Below are positions 55,296 through 64,000 of a DNA stretch of 64,000 nt, one piece after another (position 1 is the first letter of the stretch; every line of letters starts with the position of its first letter). The position numbers and the translations under genes were made by a program. The notes beneath the pieces were generated by a model. The model worked only from the letters and a program-made list of their open reading frames with translations. It was not told where the DNA came from and ran no database searches. Source of the DNA: CAWJKP01 sp963843465 (lineage in GTDB: Bacteria; Planctomycetota; Planctomycetia; Pirellulales; Thermoguttaceae); the NCBI GenBank assembly GCA_963843465.1, contig CAWJKP010000009.1, positions 496,001 to 560,000 on the forward strand, read 5' to 3'.

Positions 55296-55404
55296 TAGAT
55301 CATGTCCTTTCGTGGGTGCGGTGTTGGTTCATCGTTCCCCTTTTATTGGGCCAATGGGGGTTTCCTGTTCATCGTGGTAGGAAGAGAGTCGGAGTAAGCA
55401 GCCA

Positions 55405-56214
55405 ATGTCCTTCAAGATCAATTGTCCCCATTGTGCGAAAACGCTGAATGTTACCGAACCAGCGTTCGGCAAGACAGTCTCTTGCCCCGGATGCAAGCAG
55501 GCTATCACCGTTCCTCACCCGGCGCAGGCGTCGCGTCAGGCGAGCCATGCTGGTTCGCTGCCGCCGTGGTCTGGTGCGGCCCAGAGCGGCAATGCGATGC
55601 CGGATTCAGCCAGACCGTTGCCGGCGGGGATGCCGCCCATGCCCGATGATGGGCCGCCGGCGCAGCCTCCAAGCAATCCCGATCCATTTGCTTTTCCTCA
55701 ATCCAAGTCCGCCGCCGCTGCCGCGTCTCCTGAAGCGCTAGGCAATCCTTCGTCGCTCGGTAGCGTCGCAGGCTCGGGGCCTTCCTCCCCGGACTTTGCC
55801 ACCGAGTTCTCTTCCGCTCATCGGCCTGTGCGATCAGCCATGTTCGACCACCCACAGGTTAGGGGCGGCATAATGTTCCTCGATTTCAATTTTGATCGGT
55901 TCGCCACGACGACCATCCTGAAATGGGCTTGGAAACTCTGGCTTGTCTTGGCTGTGCTTGCCTTTGTCGCTGTTACTCTGGCTGCTCTGGGCGCCGTGTT
56001 TGCCAACCTCGGGGCGTCGAGTGGCGTATCGGATCTTCCGAAGGGGATTCTGCTGGCACTCGTGGCAGTGCTGGCAGACGCGATCGGTCTGAGCCTAATC
56101 ACGCTCGGTGTACGTGTCTACCTTGAACTGATCTGTGTCGTGTTCCGCATAGCGGAAGACCTGCGAGTTGTGCGTAACGAACAAAGCGCTCGAAGCTCGG
56201 AGCGGAGCGACTGA
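55405..56214 (+). CDS. Zinc-ribbon membrane protein (DUF4282-like)
   Basis: A 269-aa product. Residues 1-35 are a zinc ribbon (CPHCAKTLNVTEPAFGKTVS followed by CPGC). A Pro/Ser-rich linker leads to LDFNFDRFATTTILKWAWKL and two transmembrane segments (LVLAVLAFVAVTLAALGAVF; LLALVAVLADAIGLSLITLG) with ELICVVFRIAEDLRVVRNE at the end, which resembles DUF4282. It is anchored in the inner membrane with the ribbon in the cytoplasm. It precedes the GYF protein by 66 bp. Confidence 0.85.
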   Translation: MSFKINCPHCAKTLNVTEPAFGKTVSCPGCKQAITVPHPAQASRQASHAGSLPPWSGAAQSGNAMPDSARPLPAGMPPMPDDGPPAQPPSNPDPFAFPQSKSAAAAASPEALGNPSSLGSVAGSGPSSPDFATEFSSAHRPVRSAMFDHPQVRGGIMFLDFNFDRFATTTILKWAWKLWLVLAVLAFVAVTLAALGAVFANLGASSGVSDLPKGILLALVAVLADAIGLSLITLGVRVYLELICVVFRIAEDLRVVRNEQSARSSERSD

Positions 56215-56280
56215 AAACAGCCGCCACATGTGCGGCGCGGTGTTGTTAACGACAGCCGTTGGATTGGGAAAAGGTGGATC

Positions 56281-58167
56281 ATGGGTGAGCAGCGTTCTTC
56301 CTGGTACGTTCGCGGTAAAGGCAACCAGCCCACTGGCCCGTTCACTGCCGAGGAGCTTATTCAGTCCGTGCGGGCGGGGCGACTGGACCCCAACACGATC
56401 TGCTGGTGCGAAGGCATGTCCCAATGGTTGCCGTTGAGCCAGATGGAACCGTTCGCGTCCGCCATATCGTCGGCGATTGTCTCCCGGCCAGCGGCCAGGG
56501 CACAGTCGGCGCAGTCGCCCGCTCCGCGTGCGGCCGTGCCATCGTCGCTTCCCGCGGGCAACATGCGGGCTGGTCAACGACAACCGTCCCGCGCCCGGAT
56601 CTGGGCAATAGGGGGTGGAATTGCGGCAATCTGCGCGATCATCGGCGGTGCATTATTAGTGGTGAACTGGCATCACCGTGGGGTGCCTACGGGGGAGCCT
56701 CACGCGGCGGCCCGTGGCGAGGACTCCGCGTCGCAGAACTGGGGCGATCCGGTCCGTGTCGGGATGATGAGCGAAAACCGCGAGGTGCAGACGACGTTCC
56801 TCGTGGGACTCAAGGACGCCTGGTACACGGACTACGGGTCTTCGGGAGTGTCGAATGGAACGAAGACGTTTCTCCTTGTTTATTCTTATAAGAACCTCGG
56901 CCCGCGCGAGGGACGCTTCTCGCTCGGTCCCGGTCTCCTCAGCAACGACAAAGCTGAGATAAAGACTGACAAGGGTCATATCTTCTCCGGCCACGAGTTC
57001 TCCGCCGGCCAGATGCCTGGGTTGTTCGGAACGGGGCCCCAAAGGCACGACGTGGGTGGCTGGCAACCGAAGGAAACCACGAAGATCGAGGAAACCGGCG
57101 AGTCGGCGCTGGTCTTCGAGGCTCCGCATGACGAGGTTCCCTGCGAACTGATTACGAGCGGGTCCCTCGCGCTGGATGTGAAACTGCCGCAGGGACCTTT
57201 CGCATTCAGACGGTATAGCCAGGTTTTCGGATTCCTGCCGAAAGAGCCCGAGAAGGCCGTGCCCGGTCTGATCGAGCTGTTAGGCGAAAAAGACCAGAGC
57301 CTGCGCAACGCCGCTTTGGAAACGCTTGGAGGAATTGGTCCGGCGGCCAAGGACGCCGTACCGGCCCTCGTTCACGTATTGCAGTACGACGAATGGACAG
57401 ACGTTCGAGCGAAGGCGGCGAAGACTTTGGGCGACATGGGCCCCGCAGCTAAGGAGGCCATACTCGCGCTAAGAGCCCCTCTAGGAGTATCCCAACCAAT
57501 ATATGGCGGCGTGTACACCAACGACCTTCTCGTTGCGGCGCGAGAAGCTATTGTGAAGATTGACCCCAATGGGGCGTCGGTGCCCCCGACTCCACATGTC
57601 GTAACGCCATCCCGGGCGGGGCCACAAGTGTCGTTGCCAAGGCCGACGCAACCAGAGCTTTCAACTCCTGAGCAGCCCCCACACAAGCCCCTGAAGAAGC
57701 CCCGGACTCCCAGGACACCGCGGGTAACGCCGCCTGCCGACGAAAACCCGCTGCCAAAGGGTTCCTTATCAGGCACTTGGCAAAACACAGTCGGAGGACG
57801 GTTCAGGATCGACGATGATGGGACGACGGCCAGGGTTACATTGATTTCGAGCAACGTTATCCGAGCCCTCTCCGGGGAACTGACTCGTCCTGACGGGGAC
57901 GAGGATGGGAAATCGTTATCCGGGACGTTTGAGGCCGCTTTCAAAATAGATGCTCCCAAACAGTATCGCATTCGCGTTACGGCCACGCTTGACGATTCCG
58001 GCCAATTACAACTCCAGTGTGCGGACTGCCCCGTGTGGAACAAGTACGGGAAGAAGATCGGCACGCGAACACAATCTGAGACCTGGACACGCCGGCAACT
58101 TGGACGCGCCGGCAATACGTCAGCCACGCGAAAGACAGATGGCCGCATACGCCTATCTGGCCAGTAA
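56281..58167 (+). CDS. GYF-domain membrane protein with HEAT-like repeats
   Basis: A 628-aa product with AAGGTGG before ATG 56281. Residues 5-50 are a GYF_2 domain (WYVRGKGNQPTGPFTAEELI, then GMSQWLPLSQM). A transmembrane segment is near 110-130 (GGGIAAICAIIGGALLVVNW). The exterior part has a beta domain (FLVGLKDAWYTDYG), HEAT-like helices (NAALETLGGIGPAAKDAVPA), a Pro-rich linker and a C-terminal beta-rich segment (LSGTWQNTVGGRFRIDDDGT). GYF_2 domains bind proline-rich peptides; the DUF4282-like neighbour has such a linker. Together they look like a membrane complex. Confidence 0.9.
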   Translation: MGEQRSSWYVRGKGNQPTGPFTAEELIQSVRAGRLDPNTICWCEGMSQWLPLSQMEPFASAISSAIVSRPAARAQSAQSPAPRAAVPSSLPAGNMRAGQRQPSRARIWAIGGGIAAICAIIGGALLVVNWHHRGVPTGEPHAAARGEDSASQNWGDPVRVGMMSENREVQTTFLVGLKDAWYTDYGSSGVSNGTKTFLLVYSYKNLGPREGRFSLGPGLLSNDKAEIKTDKGHIFSGHEFSAGQMPGLFGTGPQRHDVGGWQPKETTKIEETGESALVFEAPHDEVPCELITSGSLALDVKLPQGPFAFRRYSQVFGFLPKEPEKAVPGLIELLGEKDQSLRNAALETLGGIGPAAKDAVPALVHVLQYDEWTDVRAKAAKTLGDMGPAAKEAILALRAPLGVSQPIYGGVYTNDLLVAAREAIVKIDPNGASVPPTPHVVTPSRAGPQVSLPRPTQPELSTPEQPPHKPLKKPRTPRTPRVTPPADENPLPKGSLSGTWQNTVGGRFRIDDDGTTARVTLISSNVIRALSGELTRPDGDEDGKSLSGTFEAAFKIDAPKQYRIRVTATLDDSGQLQLQCADCPVWNKYGKKIGTRTQSETWTRRQLGRAGNTSATRKTDGRIRLSGQ

Positions 58168-58211
58168 TTTCATTGTCATCCTTCGAGCCCTCCAACCAAA
58201 GGCACAACTCC

Positions 58212-61200
58212 ATGAACCGCATCACACTTCCGTTGCTCGCGCTGAGCGTGTCGCTTGCTTCTGTTCTCTGCCTGGCGGCAGAACCGAATGCTGACCCAGC
58301 AAGTGCAATTGCCGCAATCGAGAAACTGGGCGGCAAGGTCACCTTCGCTGAATCGCCTCAAGTCGGTGGACCAGTGATTCAATTCGTGGCTGTGAACGCA
58401 CCGTCGGTAGATTTTGCAAAGAGCAAGGTGACCGATGCAGGGCTGGTCTACCTCAAAGGGTTGCCGCAACTGAGTTCATTGGACCTGGCTGCCACGCAGG
58501 TGACCGACGCGGGGCTGGCGCATCTCAAGGGGTTGATGCAACTCACTTCGCTGACGCTGGGACCCAAGGTGACCGATGCAGGGCTGGTTCACCTCAAGGG
58601 GTTGCCGCAACTGAGTTCGCTGGACCTGACCGCCACGCAGGTGACCGATGCAGGGCTGGCGCATCTCAAGGAGTGGATGCAACTCACTTCGCTGGCAGCT
58701 GGCACCCAAGGTGACCGATGCGGGGCTCAAGCACCTCAAAGGGTTGACCAATCTCCAATCGCTGGACCTGGGGCAAACCCAGGTGACCGATGCGGGGCTG
58801 GAGCCCCTTAAAGGGTTGACGCAACTCTTCGCTGCACTGACCTGGGACCCAAGGTGACCGATGCAGGGCTGGTTCACCTCAAGGGATTGACGCAGATCAA
58901 TGTGCTGACGTTGGGAGCCGGGGTGGCCGACGCTGGACTGGAGCATGTCAAGGGGTTGACAGAACTTCAAACGCTGGACATAACGCACACCCAGGTCACC
59001 GGCACAGGGCTGGAACACCTCAAGGGGTTGACTAAACTTCAATCGCTGACGTTGGGAGTCAAGGTGGCCGACGCTGGACTGGAGCATGTCAAAGGACTGA
59101 CAGAACTTCAAACGCTGGACCTAACGCAAACTCAGGTCGTCGGCGTAGGGTTGGAGCACCTCAAAGGGTTGACCAAACTTCAATCGCTGACGTTGGGAGC
59201 CGGGGTGGCCGACGCTGGACTGGAGCACCTCAAAGGGTTGACAGAACTTCAAACACTGGACCTAACGCAAACCCAGGTCACCGGCGTAGGGTTGGAACAC
59301 CTCAAAGGGTTGACCAAACTTCAATCGCTGACGTTGGGAGCCAAGGTGACCGACGCTGGACTGGAGCATGTCAAGGGGCTGACAAAACTTCAACTGCTGG
59401 ATCTACAGCAGACCCAGGTCGTCCGCGCTGGGTTGGAACACCTCAAAGGGTTGACCACACTTCAATCGTTGCTGTTGGGTGCTGACGTGACCGACGCGGG
59501 GCTAGAGCACCTCAAGGGGTTAACGCAACTACAATCGCTGAACCTGCCGGGAACCAAAGTGACCGACGCAGGGATGAAAGGACTTCGGAAGGCATTATCG
59601 AACTGCACGTTCAGTCCCGAGCAGGCGAAAGCAATTGCCGAAATCGGGAAGCTCGGTGGCTCCGTCGGGTTCGACCCGAATAGTCCAGGCGCTTGTGATC
59701 GAAGCAGATTTGGGAAGCAAGGTGACCGATGCAGAACTGGAGCACCTGTTGGAACACCTGAAAGGGTTGAAACAACTTCAAACGCTGAACCTGACTTCCA
59801 CGAAGGTGACTGATGCAGGGCTGGTTCACCTCAAAGGGTTGACGCAACTCCGATCGCTGAACCTCAGTGGCAATGTTGCCCGTGTCGATCCGTTTGGCGA
59901 ACTCAAGCGGCTACTCCAGGTGACCGATGCTGGGTTGGAGCACCTCAAAGGGTTGACGCAACTGCAATCGCTGGACCTGAATTCCACGAAGGTGACCGAT
60001 GCTGGGCTGGAGCACCTCAAAGGGTTGACGAAACTCCAATCGCTGAACCTGCGGGGAACCCAGGTGACCGATGCTGGGCTGGAGCACCTCAAAGGGTTGA
60101 CCAAACTCCAATCGCTGGACCTGGGCGGCACCAGGTGACGGACGCTGGGTTGGAGCACCTCAAAGGGTTGACGCAACTGCATGCTGGACCTGGCTGGGAA
60201 CGCAGGTGACGGATGCAGGGCTGGACACCTCAAAGGGTTGACGCAACTCCGATCGCTGGAAATGGTCGGCACAAAGGTGACTGATGCTGGGGTAGAAAAA
60301 CTACGGAAGGCATTACCGAACTGCGAATCACGCACCTGCTCCTGATGATCCGTTTGCCGCGCCTGCCGCTGCCGGAGCTGGTGGCAAAGGCCATTGCCGA
60401 GAACCGTGAAACCGGAGCGGCATGGTCCTTTCGCCGCGCCTAGTGCTGGCAAGCCTGCGGCCAGTGCCTTTGCTGGAGCTGGGGTCACTGACGCTGGGCA
60501 GATCAAAGGATTGACGAAAATCGAGAAACTGGGTGGCAAGGTCACCGACGATGGACTGGAGCACTCCAAGGGTCAAGCAACTTGAATCGGTAGATTTGGC
60601 GAGCACGCAAGGTGACCGACGCAGGGCTGGTTCACCTCAAAGGGTTGATGCAACTCCAATCGCTGGACCTAACGCAAACCCAGGTCACCGATGCAGGGCT
60701 GGAGCACCTCGAAGGGTTGACGCAGCTCCAATCGCTGAACCTGATTAACACGAAGGTGACCGACGCAGGGCTGGTACACCTCAAAGGGTTGACGCAACTC
60801 CAATCGCTGTATCTGAGGTGAACCAAAGTGACCGATGCTGGGCTGGTTCACCTCAAAGGGTTGACGCAACTCAAATCGCTGGACCTGGTTGCACCAAGGT
60901 GACCGATGCCGGGCTGGAGCACCTCAAAGGGTTGACCCAACTCACATCGCTTCGCTGAGTAACACGAAGGTGACCGAGCCGGGCTGGAACACCTCAAAGG
61001 GTTGACGCAACTCAATCGCTGGGGCTGTTTTCCACGAAGGTGACCGATGCCGGGCTGGAGCACCTCAAAGGATTGATGCAACTCCAATCGCTGAACCTGT
61101 ATGGCACGGAGGTGACCGGCGCCGGGCTAGAGCACCTCAAAGGGTTGACGCAACTGCAATCGCTGAACCTGGGGGGAACCCAGGTGACCGGCGCAGGGCT

Positions 61201-63129
61201 GGAGCAGCTCAAAGGGTTGACACAACTGCAAAGCCTGGACCTTCGGGCACAGGGTGACCGACGTAGGGCTGGAGCATGTCAAAGGGTTAACACAACTCCA
61301 AACGCTGAACCTACAGCAAACCCAGGTGACCGACGCCGGGCTGGAACACCTCAAAGGATTGACCAAACTCCAAACGCTGGACCTGGGGGAAACCCAGGTT
61401 GCCGGCGTAGGGCTGGAACACCTCAAAGGGTTGACGCAACTCAATGGGCTGGGGCCCAAGGTGACCGATGCTGGGCTGGACTTAAAGGGTTAATACAACG
61501 CAAACCTGCAGAACCAGGTGAACCTGACAGCAAACCCAGGTGACCGACGCCGGGCTGGAACACCTCAAAGGGTTGACGCAAACTAAAGGCTGGACCTGGG
61601 GCACCAAGGTGACCGATGCTGGGCTGGAGCATGTCAAAGGATTGACGAAACTCCAATTTCTGTACCTAAACGGCACACAGGTGACCGACGCAGGGCTGAA
61701 ACACCTCAAAGGGTTGACGCAACTCCAAGTGCTGTGGTTGGGACCCAAGGTGACCGACACTGGACTTGAACAACTCAAAGGCTTGACCCAACTCCAATCG
61801 CTGGAATTGCTCGGAACAGGGGTCACTGACGCTGGGGCAGAAAAACTACAGAAGGCATTACCGAACTGCAAGATCAACCACGGCGTGCCTATTGGCCCAT
61901 TCCCTCGAGAAGGCAAGTGCAATTGCCGAAATCGAGAAGCTGGGTGGCAAGGTCACCCTTGATGAAAATGGTCCAGGCAAGCCTGTGAAGTCAGTAGATT
62001 TGGCGAACAGCAAGGTGACCGACGCAGGGCTGGAACGCCTCAAAGGGTTGACGCAACTCCAAATGGCTGAACCTGAGCGGAACCCAGGTGACGGACGCTG
62101 GGCTGGAGCACGTCAAAGGGTTGACCGAACTCCTAGGGCTGAACCTGGCGGAAACCAAGGTGACCGACGCTGGACTGGAGCATCTCAGAAGGGTTGGCAC
62201 AACTCCAACACCTTTACCTGCGGGCAAACAGGGTGACCGACGCCGGGCTTGCGAAGCAACTCAAAGGGTTGACGCAACTCCAAGTGCTGGACCTGAGCGG
62301 AACCCAGGTGACGGACGCTGGGCTGGAGCATCTCAAAGGGTTGACGCAACTCCAACACCTTTGCCTGCGGGCAGACAGGGTGACCGACGCCGGGCTGGAA
62401 CATCTCAAGGGATTGACGGAACTCCAATTTCTGGACCTAACGCAAACTAAGGTGGCCGGCGCAGGGCTGGAGCACCTCCACGGGTTGACAGAACTAAACT
62501 CGCTGAACCTCACCTCTTGTACGCAGGTGACCGATGCTGGGCTGGAACATCTCAAAGGGTTGACGCAACTCGAATCGCTGGACCTGGTGGGAACCAAAGT
62601 CACCGACGCTGGGCTGGAGCATTCTCTCGCCAAAGGGTTACCAACCGCTCCGCTCACGACCCAAGGTGACCGATGCTGGGTTACAGCACCTCAAAGGGTT
62701 GACGAAACTCCAATTTCTGGACCTGACGGAAACCCAGGTAACTGGGCAGGGTTGGAGCATTGCACAAAGGGTTGCCCCAGCTCCGGCAACTACGCCTGGG
62801 ACCCAAGGTGACCGATACTGGGTTACAGCACCTCAAAGGGTTGACGCAACTCCAATCGCTGGACCTGGGGGGAACCAAAGTCACCGACGCTGGAGTAGAC
62901 AAGCTACAGAAGGCATTACCGAACTGCAAGATCACCCACGACGTGCCTACACCTTCTCCTCTTGGCACATTGAAATCCCGAGCAGGCCGGTGCAATTGCC
63001 AAAATCAAGAAACTGGCTGGCAAGGTGACCTTCGAGGACTTGATGATTGCGGTGTTCCTTGGTTCACTGTTGCTTCTCGTCATCGCGTGGCTGGTCGCCA
63101 AGTTCAGAGGTAAGAAGAAGGTCGAGTAG
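58212..63129 (+). CDS. Long LRR array with many frame breaks
   Basis: Starts MNRITLPLLALSVSLASVLC, with a signal peptide and the same N-cap as the 34900 gene. About 65 units of 72 bp follow (VTDAGLEHLKGLTQLQSL). At least ten frame breaks occur; the longest open stretch is 58854-59620. Cap sequences (KALPNC or similar) and new N-caps (AIAEIEKLGGKVT) recur near 59590, 60300, 61850 and 62900, so the array looks like several complete LRR genes merged. It ends with a transmembrane anchor and basic tail (MIAVFLGSLLLLVIAWLVAK, then FRGKKKVE) at 63129. It is either decaying, or badly assembled because of the repeats. Confidence 0.75.
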
Positions 63130-63236
63130 GTCGTATCAGATGTAGCAAGTCGGCAGGGACAGGAACGTGGGGAAGGCGGAGCGAGCGTCGGCGATGCTCT
63201 GGCAAGGGTGACCGTTTGTTCGTTCGCAAGGCGTCG

Positions 63237-64000
63237 CCCGTGCTGGAGCACCTCAAAGGGTTGACACAACTGCAATCGCTGAACCTGACTCTTTGCACGA
63301 AGGTGACCGACACTGGGGTAGAAAAATTACATAAGGCATTACCGAACTGCAAGATCACTCACGACGTGCCTACACCTGCCCAGAGGCCGGCGGGAGCTGG
63401 TGCCGATCCGTTTGCTTCGCCAGCCGCTGCCGCTGCCCCGGCCGCTGGCAAGCCGGCGGACGCGCCTGCCGACAAGCCTGCGGGAGTTGCCGCCGATCCG
63501 TTTGCCGCCCCTCGCGCTGCCGCCGCTTCGGGAGTTGCTGAGAAGCCGGCGGCCGCGCCCGCCGCTGCCGCTGCTCCCGCCGCTGCCGATTCTATGCCGT
63601 TTGCCACCGAACCCGCCGCTTCCTCGGCGCAAAGTCGGCTGGCGGCGGTGATCCGTTTGGCGGGGGCGATTCGGCCCCTGCGGAAGCGGCGCCTGTTAAG
63701 CCGCAGTCGCGATTAAAGGCGAAGCCGCGCTTAAGGGCGAAGCCGGATCGGATCGAGCAAAATGCTCGGCCGCAGGCCGCCACGGCTTCGCCGCAGCCTT
63801 CCCGCCCGGCGAGCATGAAGATCACGGTAGGAAAAGCGTCGGGCCGCAACGCGGCGGCCGAGTTGGCGGCGTCGGAGAAAATCATCGCCGCCTTGAAGTC
63901 GCCCACGCAAATCGACATCATCGAGACGCCCTTGCAGGACGTGATCGACTTCCTCAAGGACTACCACGGCATCGAGATCCAGATCGACACCAAGGCGCTG
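63237..64000 (+). CDS. Partial gene: LRR cap, Ala/Pro linker, STN-like module
   Basis: Begins within an LRR remnant (LEHLKGLTQLQSLNLTLCTK, cap KALPNCKITHDVP), then an Ala/Pro linker with DPFA words. A one-base shift at about 63640 leads to GGDPFGGGDSAPAEAAP and an Arg/Lys-rich stretch. The window ends in SPTQIDIIETPLQDVIDF, LKDYHGIEIQIDTKAL, nearly identical to the STN/secretin-like module in the giant gene (25680-25790). The true start and the rest of the gene are outside view or unclear. Confidence 0.65.

Overview
The window is high-GC bacterial DNA and most likely comes from a planctomycete, probably of the Pirellulales type. The reasons are topoisomerase VI A and B genes in a bacterium, a GYF-domain protein, an ECF sigma factor beside a Ser/Thr kinase with an anti-sigma-like zinc motif, small Tyr/Gly-rich secreted proteins, 24-residue leucine-rich repeat (LRR) proteins, giant TPR/alpha-2-macroglobulin proteins, and many short dispersed palindromes. 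No rRNA, tRNA or CRISPR array was recognised.

Layout. 1-1.5 kb: an AAA ATPase and a TOPRIM-like partner (DUF4276 type), translationally coupled and defence-like. 1.8-9.5 kb: a 1344-aa protein of unknown function, a secreted ankyrin protein, two tandem small ORFs sharing leader and tail but not core, and a small zinc metallopeptidase. 9.5-13 kb: the top6B-top6A operon. 13.2-16.3 kb: small secreted proteins, a lipoprotein, an XRE regulator, a 167-bp MITE and a fragment of epmB. 16.3-19.7 kb: the elongation factor P module (epmB, efp, epmA). 19.8-24.7 kb: a Ser/Tyr/Gly-rich lipoprotein, a glutaminase-family protein and a small lipoprotein. 24.7-34.6 kb: one gene of about 3,280 codons (TPR, A2M domains, STN/secretin-like module), broken by at least three frame shifts and carrying six copies of a 23-bp repeat. 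34.9-39.1 kb: an LRR protein, then about 2.1 kb of non-coding repeated DNA. 39.1-41.5 kb: a gene split by an ISL3-family element. 41.7-47.1 kb: a five-gene operon with three spore-photoproduct-lyase-like radical SAM proteins, a DUF523/TudS-like protein and an unknown methyltransferase-like protein. 47.8-58.2 kb: a co-directional ECF sigma factor / kinase / envelope-protein cluster. 58.2-63.1 kb: a long, frame-broken LRR array. The window ends inside another gene with the STN-like module.

The strongest candidate for an undescribed system is the 41.7-47.1 kb operon. It has a near-consensus promoter and gaps of 7-41 nt. It combines two enzyme families associated with nucleobase repair or salvage (SPL-type radical SAM, and DUF523 thiouracil desulfidase) with an uncharacterised methyltransferase-like protein.

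A caution applies throughout. Single-base frame breaks occur in genes that should be intact (efp, DUF523, the glutaminase signal peptide, the A2M gene, a small secreted protein), often in GC runs. This points to residual sequencing indels, so frame breaks in the IS and the LRR array should not be read automatically as decay. All family names here come from motif recognition by eye. No database search was run.
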